A DNA stretch of 6,061 nucleotides from Rhodospirillaceae bacterium (GTDB lineage: Bacteria; Pseudomonadota; Alphaproteobacteria; Rhodospirillales; Magnetovibrionaceae): positions 12,737-18,797 of the forward strand of contig NVSZ01000032.1 in the NCBI GenBank assembly GCA_002732845.1, in the 5' to 3' direction. A program made the translations under genes and the position numbers. Under the pieces are notes generated by a model. That model made no database searches and had not been told where the DNA came from. It was given only the letters and a program-made list of their open reading frames with translations. Every line of letters starts with the position of its first letter. Position 1 is the stretch's first letter. Positions 1 through 5,966 of this stretch are shown in pieces.

Positions 1-284
1 TTTTCGCGGTAAAAAGCATTGCTGTCTTCGGCGGTGGAAAATCCTGCATATTGTCGCACCGTCCAAGCCCGTCCGGTGTACATGGTGGCCCGCGGTCCAC
101 GCATAAAAGGGGCCAGACCGGGCAGGGTATCTTGGTGTTCCATGCCTTCTAGATCAGCTTGCGTGTACACGGGCTTTACGGGAATGCCTTCGGGGGTCTG
201 CCAGACCAAGGTGTCGGGATTTTGGCCTTTCAGTTCAGCCGTTGCGAGTGTTTCCCAATCGTTCAGTGTTGGTTTTTTTGACAT
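1..284 (-). CDS. scpA: Methylmalonyl-CoA mutase large subunit, N-terminal part (cut by window edge)
   Basis: Adenosylcobalamin-dependent mutase that interconverts (R)-methylmalonyl-CoA and succinyl-CoA in the cytoplasm, linking propionate, odd-chain fatty-acid and branched amino-acid breakdown to the TCA cycle. Only the first 94 codons lie in the window; the gene runs off the left edge. The reading starts [14 protein letters not shown]. It contains the family's N-terminal signatures: [12 protein letters not shown] (residues 38-49), [18 protein letters not shown] (52-69) and [20 protein letters not shown] (74-93). These form the substrate-binding start of the TIM barrel and closely match E. 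coli ScpA. The ATG (complement of 282-284) is preceded by AAAGG, eight bases upstream, which supports this start. The gene is divergent from gcrA. The C-terminal B12-binding domain is outside the window, so completeness and subunit type (homodimer versus MutA/MutB) cannot be judged. Confidence 0.93.
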   Translation of the reverse strand, partial: MSKKPTLNDWETLATAELKGQNPDTLVWQTPEGIPVKPVYTQADLEGMEHQDTLPGLAPFMRGPRATMYTGRAWTVRQYAGFSTAEDSNAFYRE

Positions 285-310
285 TGTTTGAGCCTTTGAG
301 TTTCACCAAT

Positions 311-324
311 GTTATAAGTATAAC
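311..324. promoter_or_regulatory. Palindrome GTTATA-AG-TATAAC upstream of the mutase gene
   Basis: A perfect 6-base inverted repeat with a 2-base centre lies 27-40 bases upstream of the mutase start codon. On the minus strand it contains TATACT (complement of 317-322), a good -10 hexamer that would give a leader of about 25 bases. No convincing -35 hexamer lies 16-18 bases further upstream. It is therefore either a -10 region that happens to be symmetric or an operator overlapping the promoter. The sequence is seen directly; the role is inferred. Confidence 0.35.
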
Positions 325-378
325 CAAGACGAACGGCTCTGCGAGGGTATTCTTCTGCAAGGAGGCGGAAAATATGGC

Positions 379-431
379 TTTTGCCACTTATCCACAACAT
401 ATTGTGTCTTTTTGTACCACTTATGGCAAAA
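379..431. promoter_or_regulatory. Nested inverted and direct repeats around the DnaA box
   Basis: TTTTGCCA (379-386) and TGGCAAAA (424-431) form a perfect 8-base inverted repeat. Between and overlapping them are two direct copies of CCACTTAT (384-391 and 417-424) exactly 33 bases apart, close to three helical turns. At the centre is CACAA-CATA-TTGTG (393-406), an inverted repeat with 5-base arms. The block also contains the DnaA box. The layout looks like a multi-site regulatory element in the divergent mutase/gcrA region, but no known regulator motif other than DnaA was recognised. Confidence 0.4.
388..396 (+). promoter_or_regulatory. DnaA box (TTATCCACA) upstream of gcrA
   Basis: This 9-mer matches the consensus DnaA box TTATNCACA exactly. 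It lies about 110 bases before the gcrA start codon and about 80 bases before the TATAAT hexamer. In Caulobacter crescentus DnaA activates transcription of gcrA, so the site is plausibly functional here. Only one perfect copy was found in the intergenic region, which makes a replication origin unlikely. DnaA binding at this position is inferred, not shown. Confidence 0.55.
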
Positions 432-472
432 TGTTGTTAAGATGCTGCAGACGCGGCGGATGACCGCAACCT

Positions 473-478
473 TATAAT
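473..478 (+). promoter_or_regulatory. Probable -10 hexamer of the gcrA promoter
   Basis: A perfect TATAAT sits 25 bases before the gcrA ATG, which would give a leader of about 20 bases including the ribosome-binding site. The position expected for a -35 hexamer (about 449-456) reads GACGCG-like sequence with no TTGAC match. A strong -10 with no -35 is compatible with activator-dependent transcription, but a chance AT-rich match cannot be excluded. Confidence 0.4.
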
Positions 479-503
479 TCATGATTTTAAGACGGAGAAT
501 AAC

Positions 504-968
504 ATGAGTGCCTTCGAATGGACCCCGGATCGTATCAAGGTTCTGATTGCGCATTGGGAAGAAGGACTACCCACCAGTGAAATTGGTCGTCGCCTTGGCG
601 TGACAAAAAACTCAGTGGTTGGCAAAGTTCATCGTCTAGGCTTGAAAAAGCGCCAATCGCCAATTCGCCAATCTGCGGCTGGCACAGCGGCTCCGAAAAA
701 AGCCAAAGTAAAAGCCAAAGTTGCTCCAAAAACCGAAGCCGCTCCGGTGGCCCCAAAGGTTCTTCGTCCAACGGGCGAAGTTGTGCGCTTGGAAGAGCTC
801 ACCGGATCTATGTGCTGCTGGCCCGAAGGCGAGCCCGGCACACCGAATTTCTTCTTTTGCGGGGAACCTTCCATTCAAGATAAGCCGTACTGTGAAGTTC
901 ACTGCGCACGCGCTTATGTAAAAGTTTCTAAGGACAAAAAGAAAAAAGGGTTCGCGCTTGCTCAATAG
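504..968 (+). CDS. gcrA: GcrA-family cell-cycle regulator
   Basis: GcrA is an alphaproteobacterial transcription factor that binds sigma-70 RNA polymerase and activates promoters, in Caulobacter preferentially those carrying CcrM-methylated GANTC sites. The 154-aa product has the N-terminal helix-turn-helix-like DNA-binding domain (about residues 4-48: WTPDRIKVL, then LPTSEIGRRLG, then NSVVGKVHRLGL). A low-complexity Lys/Ala/Pro linker follows (about 58-90). The C-terminal polymerase-binding domain begins at MCCWPEGEPG and carries C104, C105, C119, C130, H133 and C134, in the expected MCxWP...FxFCG...PYCExH pattern. It ends in a lysine-rich tail (KDKKKKG). Length is slightly below the 173 aa of Caulobacter GcrA, the difference being in the linker. 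The ATG is preceded by GGAG (494-497) at a six-base spacing. It is convergent with the RND operon and shares its terminator. Confidence 0.95.
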   Translation: MSAFEWTPDRIKVLIAHWEEGLPTSEIGRRLGVTKNSVVGKVHRLGLKKRQSPIRQSAAGTAAPKKAKVKAKVAPKTEAAPVAPKVLRPTGEVVRLEELTGSMCCWPEGEPGTPNFFFCGEPSIQDKPYCEVHCARAYVKVSKDKKKKGFALAQ

Positions 969-1026
969 AGCGATGTGAATCTTAAAGCACGCTTTTGGTT
1001 GTCCTAAGTCTTCCAGAACGTGTTTA

Positions 1027-1075
1027 AAAAATCCCTCAACCCGTTTCGATTACGATTCTGGTTTGAGGGATTTTT
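1027..1075. terminator. Bidirectional rho-independent terminator between gcrA and the RND gene
   Basis: AAAAATCCCTCAA (1027-1039) pairs perfectly with TTGAGGGATTTTT (1063-1075), leaving a 23-base loop. The A-run on one arm and T-run on the other supply a U-tract whichever way it is transcribed, so it can end both gcrA (+) and the efflux operon (-). The loop is longer than in typical terminators. The right arm lies inside the final codons of the permease gene, whose stop is at 1050-1052. Confidence 0.75.
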
Positions 1076-4000
1076 CTGTTAGGGCGCGTTCTTTGGTGGG
1101 TACCAATGCCATCAGCGGTGGGATCATCAACAACGTCAGAACCGCCGACAACGACAATCCGCCAACCACAACCGAGCCCAATCCGCGATATAATTCAGAC
1201 CCAGCGCCGGGAAACAGAACCAACGGCAACATGCCAAAGATACTGGTTAACGTGGACATGAAAATCGGACGGATGCGATTGCGGGTGGCTTCGATCAAGG
1301 CATCGGCCTTGGACATGTTGTCGTACCGTTGATGGTGAAGCGTTTGGTGCACCAACAAAATTGCATTATTGACCACAATACCGACTAAAATGATAAAGCC
1401 CAACAGGGTCAGCATGTCTAAGGGTTGATGTACAAACAGGTTCATAAGGCCAAGTCCACCAACGCCGCCCGCAGTCGCCAAAGGCACGGACAGAATAATA
1501 ATTAACGGATAAAGGAAGCTTTCAAACAGGATCGCCATGACCAAATAAACGATAATCACCGCAATCGAAATATCCCAAACCATGGCGTTCCAGGCTTCGG
1601 ATAATTTATCGGCGGTTCCGGCCATGCGCATGGTCATGCCGTCGGGCAAGCCTTCGGCCTTTAACGGGTCAATGACCTCGCTTTGCAACAGGTTGATGGC
1701 GTCTTCTAAGGCCAGTGACGATGAAGGTCGAATTTGCAGCGTCACCGTGCGTTCGCGTCCAATATGGCGAATTTCTGTGGGGCCAGACGTAATCACCACC
1801 TTCGCCAAATCACCAATGCTGAGCACCGCACCTTTGGGCGTTGAAATGGGGAGGTGATTGATGCCTTGGGTTTCTGTGATGTTGTTGGTGGGGCCTTTGA
1901 GTGTTAAGTCAATGCGTCGCCCATCCACGGTGATTTCGGCAACCCGCAATCCATCATTAAAGGCATCTACGGTCTGGCTGAATTCTCGGGCGTTTAGGCC
2001 GTTGTCAGCCAGCCGAATGGGGTCCGGATAAATCCGCACTTCCGGTGCCCCCAATTCCAAGCCCGGGCGCGGGCGGATTTGGTGACCTTCGGCGCGCGGC
2101 AGTATTTTACCAACCATGCCGGTGGCTTTTAAGGCGGTGTTTAAAATAAGTTCAAGGTCCGGTCCTGAAATATCTAAATTGATGGATCGTCCGCCCCCCA
2201 CGGTGCGCCCAAACAAGGATGGTTGCGTGATAAAACCAAAGGTGCCGGGTTCGCTGAAAATCGGTTTGCGCAGAACCGGAATCAATTCGGCCACGCGCGA
2301 AGGATCAACGCTGCTGGCGCCTAAAAAGCTTCCGGAATCGCGCGCAACAAAAAAGAAGTTGTCGATCTTGGGCGGTTCGCCGGGCTTAGATTCTGGCCCG
2401 GTTTCAGAAGCCCACAAATGGCGTACGGCATCTTCAACCCGTTCGGCAATGTCTGTGGTGGTTTTTAAATTATATCCCGGTGGCGGCATGATGCGGCCAA
2501 AGATCAAATTGCGATTGCCTTCAGGCAGGTATTCCAATTTGGGCAAAAACAAAACCGTCGCAATTGCCGCCGTGCCGCACATGATGGTGACCACGGCGAT
2601 GGCCCGCGTGCGACTTTGAATGACGGACCGGGTGTATTTCAAAACGGCATTGGTAAAGAATTTTGCAAAGCGATCCAAAAAGGCAAGGCTGGGTATGACC
2701 TTTTGTTTGGGGATGGTTTTGAAAAGTCGATTGGCCAGCGCTGGAATGACGGTCACCGCGACCACCAATGACAGGCTGACGGAAATGGAAATTGCCACCG
2801 CGATGTCGCGGAACAACTGACCAATTTCGATGTCCATGATTAAGATCGGCGTGAACACCAATACGGTGGTCAGGGCCGAAACAAACACCGCACCCCAAAC
2901 TTGTTGTGCGCCCAGATAGGCGGCTTCGGATGGGGACTTTCCTTCTTGGCGCAGGCGGTAAATATTTTCCAAGACGACAATCGCGGCATCAACAACCATG
3001 CCCACGGCAAAGGCAATCCCCGCCAACGAAATCACATTAATGGACCGTCCCAAGGCCGCCATGGCGACAAACGATCCGATGACGGATACCGGAATAGCCA
3101 GCGATATGATCAAGGTCGCGGGCGCCGACCTTAAAAACAACAGCAAAATTATAGCGGCCAAGGTGCCACCGCCCCAGATATTTTGTTGCACCAGTTCGAT
3201 GGCAGAATTGATATAAACCGTTTCGTCATACAGTTGCTTCATCACCAAGCCCCGGTTGGGCAGGATGGTGGCATTCAGCTCGACGACGGCGGCCTGAATG
3301 CCGGTCATGGTATCGATGACATTGGCACCTGATTCTCGAACCACGTTCAGCGCCATCGCAGGCTCGCCCAAACGGCGGATGGTTGCCGTGGGTTTTTTAT
3401 ACCCGAACGAAACATCGCCGATATCACCCACGGTCAGTCTGGAAATTTGTCCGGTGACAGGGTCAACCTGACTGAGCAGAACCACCGCGCTGACTTGTTC
3501 AACGGTGGACAGCTTGCCTTCGGTGCGGACGATATAACGGCGCTTGCCTTCTTCGACAATACCCGCCGAGGCGGATGAATTGGCGGCACGCAGAGCTTTG
3601 GCAATCTGCGGTACCGTCAGGCCAAATTGGGCCATGCGTTCGGGCGAAATCACAACGATCATTTCGCGTTTGACACCGCCATACACATTCACGCGGGAAA
3701 CACCGGGCACGCGTTCGATCAGGTCTTGTACGGTGTTTTCCACAAAGTCGCCGTGATGGGGCATTTCTGTTTTATTGTCGTCGGTTCGTACCAACGAGAA
3801 CCACGCGATGGGTTTGTCGTCGCTGCTGGATGTGCGGATGGACGGTTTGTTGGCTTCTTCGGGGTAGTTGCTGATTTGGTCCAAGCGGTTGGCGACCAGC
3901 AACAGGGCTTTGTTCATGTCTTGGTTGACGGCAAATTCCAACGTGATGCGGGCACGTCCGGTTTGAGAGCTGCTGGAAATTTCGTCCAGGCCCTTAAGGC

Positions 4001-4217
4001 CGCGAAACACATCTTCCTGAGGGTTAACAATTTCGCGTTCAATTTCCGCAGGCGCCGCCCCGGGCCACGTGGTGGTGATGGTCAAAATAGGTTTGCGCAC
4101 ATCGGGGATCAGCTGGATGGGAATGGTGTTTAACGCCATTAACCCAAACATGACGATCATACAAACGGCTGCGATTACGGCAATTGGGCGGTCGATGGAT
4201 TGGCGAATGATATTCAT
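1050..4217 (-). CDS. RND efflux transporter, inner-membrane permease subunit (AcrB-like)
   Basis: Proton-driven trimeric pump of the inner membrane that captures substrates from the periplasm or outer leaflet and passes them to an outer-membrane channel through the adaptor encoded just upstream. The 1055 aa match the family length. Predicted membrane segments are TM1 (12-30), a large periplasmic porter loop (31-342), TM2-TM6 (about 343-495), TM7 (537-557), a second periplasmic loop (558-881) and TM8-TM12 (about 882-1039). TM4 reads GMVVDAAIVVLENIYR: D410 and E417 are kept, but the second aspartate of AcrB's Asp-Asp pair is A411, as in CusA-type pumps. The position of AcrB's TM10 lysine is N950 (IVVNNAILLV). 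The heavy-metal DxxxxxD pattern is also incomplete (A404), so neither drug nor metal specificity can be assigned. The start ATG overlaps the adaptor stop as ATGA, implying translational coupling. Confidence 0.95.
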   Translation of the reverse strand: MNIIRQSIDRPIAVIAAVCMIVMFGLMALNTIPIQLIPDVRKPILTITTTWPGAAPAEIEREIVNPQEDVFRGLKGLDEISSSSQTGRARITLEFAVNQDMNKALLLVANRLDQISNYPEEANKPSIRTSSSDDKPIAWFSLVRTDDNKTEMPHHGDFVENTVQDLIERVPGVSRVNVYGGVKREMIVVISPERMAQFGLTVPQIAKALRAANSSASAGIVEEGKRRYIVRTEGKLSTVEQVSAVVLLSQVDPVTGQISRLTVGDIGDVSFGYKKPTATIRRLGEPAMALNVVRESGANVIDTMTGIQAAVVELNATILPNRGLVMKQLYDETVYINSAIELVQQNIWGGGTLAAIILLLFLRSAPATLIISLAIPVSVIGSFVAMAALGRSINVISLAGIAFAVGMVVDAAIVVLENIYRLRQEGKSPSEAAYLGAQQVWGAVFVSALTTVLVFTPILIMDIEIGQLFRDIAVAISISVSLSLVVAVTVIPALANRLFKTIPKQKVIPSLAFLDRFAKFFTNAVLKYTRSVIQSRTRAIAVVTIMCGTAAIATVLFLPKLEYLPEGNRNLIFGRIMPPPGYNLKTTTDIAERVEDAVRHLWASETGPESKPGEPPKIDNFFFVARDSGSFLGASSVDPSRVAELIPVLRKPIFSEPGTFGFITQPSLFGRTVGGGRSINLDISGPDLELILNTALKATGMVGKILPRAEGHQIRPRPGLELGAPEVRIYPDPIRLADNGLNAREFSQTVDAFNDGLRVAEITVDGRRIDLTLKGPTNNITETQGINHLPISTPKGAVLSIGDLAKVVITSGPTEIRHIGRERTVTLQIRPSSSLALEDAINLLQSEVIDPLKAEGLPDGMTMRMAGTADKLSEAWNAMVWDISIAVIIVYLVMAILFESFLYPLIIILSVPLATAGGVGGLGLMNLFVHQPLDMLTLLGFIILVGIVVNNAILLVHQTLHHQRYDNMSKADALIEATRNRIRPIFMSTLTSIFGMLPLVLFPGAGSELYRGLGSVVVGGLSLSAVLTLLMIPPLMALVPTKERALTEKSLKPES

Positions 4218-5356
4218 TGTGCGGATGTCTCTGGCTTAGATTTCGCTTTAACCTTTTGACCGGGGCGCAGGCGTTCGTTGCCGCGCACGACGACCAAGTC
4301 TCCGGCGATCAATCCGCTCTCGACCGCAAAACGTCCGCCAACGGCCTCGCCCAACTTGACGGTTTGCTTGTTGGCGACCCCATCTTTAACCACGTAGACC
4401 ACGGTGCTGCCGCTTCGGTTAAGAACGGCATCTTTGTGCACGCTCAAGACGTTGCGTTTGGCACCTGCCGGAATGGACAGTGTTACGCTTTGATTGGTGG
4501 CGAGTGTGTTTGCAGTCGCTGTTCCAAAAAACGGCGTAAAGCGCACCAGGCGGGTACGCGTGATGGCATTTTCATCGGGCACGATGGCGCGCACCAGAGC
4601 CGAAAATTGTTGCCCGTCTCGCAAATGAAACTGAATACTTGTCCCCGGAGTTAAACCGCCAATGCGTTCGACCGGAACGGCGGCTTCCATTTCTAAATTT
4701 TGATCGTCAATCAAGGTCACCACGGGCTGGCCAATGTTTAAATAGGTGCCGACTTCGGTATGACGCCTTGCAACCACACCGGTGTAGGGGGCCAAAATGG
4801 TGGTATTGTTTAAATCAATCTCGGCCAGTTTTAAATTGGCTCTTGCGCGTTGCAGAGCCGCTGCGGCTTCAACTTCGGCACTTTGGGCTTTGGACAGTTC
4901 TTGGGTTGCGTCTTCAAAGCGCGCTTTGCTAAATGCTGCTGATTTTCGCAAGTTTTCCAAGCGTTTGAGTTCTTGAGTTCGTAAAATGGTTTGTGACTTT
5001 GCCGACTTTAAGGCGGCCTGAAATTCAGAAACTTCGGCCAAGCGTAATTGGCGTGCCCAATGCAGGCGGTCCTTGGACAGTTCAGCAATGACCGCGCCAC
5101 GTTCGACCCGGTCACCGATTTGCGTGACCATGTTGATCACAACGCCACTCATCAACGCCGATACCACGCCCGATTGTTCGGCAATTAAACGCCCGATCAC
5201 AGGCACGGTGGGGTTTAAGGACGCTTTGCGCACTTCATCAACATCCACCAAAGTGGCCTTAGCCGCTTTTTCGGATTTTTGGGCGAGGGCGGGGGAACAG
5301 GCCAACACTATCGTTGCTGTTATGACAAACAAATTTCGTTTTAGTATATGCAACAT
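4214..5356 (-). CDS. RND efflux periplasmic adaptor (membrane fusion protein)
   Basis: Adaptor that joins the RND permease to a TolC-like outer-membrane factor. The 380 aa begin with a basic n-region and hydrophobic stretch (residues 1-19). A possible lipobox VLAC ends at C20, and an alternative signal peptidase I site ALA|Q lies after residue 25. The mature part shows the first lipoyl half (about 63-96, SGVVINMVTQIGDRVERGAVI), then a long alpha-helical hairpin rich in A, E, K, Q and L (about 97-182). The second lipoyl half follows (about 186-216, LAPYTGVVARR...VGTYLNIGQPV), then a beta-barrel (about 220-295) and a membrane-proximal domain ending near RLRPGQKV. The ATG gives a sensible signal sequence, but the upstream sequence has no good Shine-Dalgarno. 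Its stop overlaps the permease start. The outer-membrane factor is not in the window, and substrate is unknown. Confidence 0.93.
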   Translation of the reverse strand: MLHILKRNLFVITATIVLACSPALAQKSEKAAKATLVDVDEVRKASLNPTVPVIGRLIAEQSGVVSALMSGVVINMVTQIGDRVERGAVIAELSKDRLHWARQLRLAEVSEFQAALKSAKSQTILRTQELKRLENLRKSAAFSKARFEDATQELSKAQSAEVEAAAALQRARANLKLAEIDLNNTTILAPYTGVVARRHTEVGTYLNIGQPVVTLIDDQNLEMEAAVPVERIGGLTPGTSIQFHLRDGQQFSALVRAIVPDENAITRTRLVRFTPFFGTATANTLATNQSVTLSIPAGAKRNVLSVHKDAVLNRSGSTVVYVVKDGVANKQTVKLGEAVGGRFAVESGLIAGDLVVVRGNERLRPGQKVKAKSKPETSAQ

Positions 5357-5432
5357 TTTGCCAAGCCATCTGTAGTTTCAAGAACCGATAGCTTAACAAG
5401 AGAGGGGATTACTTCACAAGCCCAACAAGCGT

Positions 5433-5864
5433 CTAAAGGCTATATTTATCAGCAAGCTCACTGAGTTTTGAAATCGCACTGTTGAGCATTTCACCATCGA
5501 TGCCGTTTTGAAACTTGTACTGAAGGTCTTCGGACAAAATTGTGTGTTTGCGGGTGCTCATGTTTTCGAACATTTTTTTATGCAAATCAGTATTGGTTTC
5601 GGTCGATTTCAGCATCAACAAAAGTTCACTTTCAGGAGCATGTAAGATGAATTCTTGCAGGTCAGCCTCTTTAGAAGCGTGCAAACGCGTCGCTAACGTA
5701 TTGATGATGATATCAATTGAGGGTGCAGGCAAGGCCCCAGGCGCCAGCACTTTAACGGATTCAAGAACCAAGGTTTTAAGGTCGTTGATGCCAAGTGTGT
5801 GGACCGTGTTGCCAAGGGTAACCGAATATAGTTGGGGCTGTGTTTTCTTGACGTTTATTTTCAT
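5433..5864 (-). CDS. Small protein with a divergent FliG C-terminal-like domain
   Basis: Uncharacterised 143-aa cytoplasmic protein with no signal peptide or membrane segment. Residues about 68-140 resemble the torque-generating C-terminal domain of the flagellar switch protein FliG. DLQEFILHAPESELLLMLKS matches the helix preceding the charged ridge, KKMFENMSTR matches the hallmark (K/R)xxFxNMSxR, and LSEDL matches LxDDL. The pattern then ends in an amphipathic helix (ISKLSELADKY) like FliG's last helix. By this alignment K86, R105 and E112-D113 correspond to E. coli FliG K264, R281 and D288-D289. The GPVR segment containing R297 is replaced by NGIDGE, two residues shorter. Residues 1-60 are not recognised and do not look like FliG's N or middle domains; full FliG is about 330 aa. 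The gene lies 76 bases upstream of the adaptor, same strand, with only a weak AAAGTGA ribosome-binding site. The assignment is by eye; function is unknown. Confidence 0.6.
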   Translation of the reverse strand: MKINVKKTQPQLYSVTLGNTVHTLGINDLKTLVLESVKVLAPGALPAPSIDIIINTLATRLHASKEADLQEFILHAPESELLLMLKSTETNTDLHKKMFENMSTRKHTILSEDLQYKFQNGIDGEMLNSAISKLSELADKYSL

Positions 5865-5897
5865 GGTTCACTTTAACGCTGATTTTTACGGCTTGAC

Positions 5898-5926
5898 CGT
5901 GTATGAAAGGTATCTAAAAATACACG
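5898..5926. promoter_or_regulatory. Inverted repeat CGTGTAT-N15-ATACACG in a divergent promoter region
   Basis: Perfect 7-base arms (5898-5904 and 5920-5926) have centres 22 bases apart, about two helical turns, as expected for a dimeric regulator's operator. The repeat sits in the middle of the 102-base region between the divergent FliG-like and YtoQ genes. It overlaps a possible plus-strand promoter, TTGACC (5893-5898) with an AT-rich TAAAAA (5915-5920) sixteen bases on. A TTGACA at 5934-5939 has no -10 at a usable distance before the ytoQ start. The symmetry is seen; operator function is inferred. Confidence 0.35.
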
Positions 5927-5966
5927 CAACATATTGACATCCCCCTAAGAAAAAAAGGCTTATGAC

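Noticed and set aside
19..291. 90-codon plus-strand open frame at the left edge
   Set aside because: The opposite strand encodes an unmistakable methylmalonyl-CoA mutase N-terminus over the same bases.
388..396. Replication origin suggested by the DnaA box
   Set aside because: Only one perfect box, no AT-rich unwinding tract or cluster of boxes, and a regulatory role upstream of gcrA explains it better.
2116..2619. 167-codon plus-strand open frame opposite the permease gene
   Set aside because: Same situation: low-complexity translation, no ribosome-binding site, and fully inside a real gene on the other strand.
3627..4133. 168-codon open frame on the plus strand opposite the permease gene
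   Set aside because: It is antisense to a strongly supported permease reading, resembles no known protein, and is the complement-frame shadow of a long gene.
5395..5429. Three AACAAG/CACAAG hexamers between the FliG-like gene and the adaptor
   Set aside because: Irregular spacing and very short units; no array or recognised operator.
5927..5936. CAACATATTG shared by the two intergenic regions (395-404 and 5927-5936)
   Set aside because: A single 10-base match between AT-rich intergenic stretches of this size is within reach of chance, and flanking bases differ.
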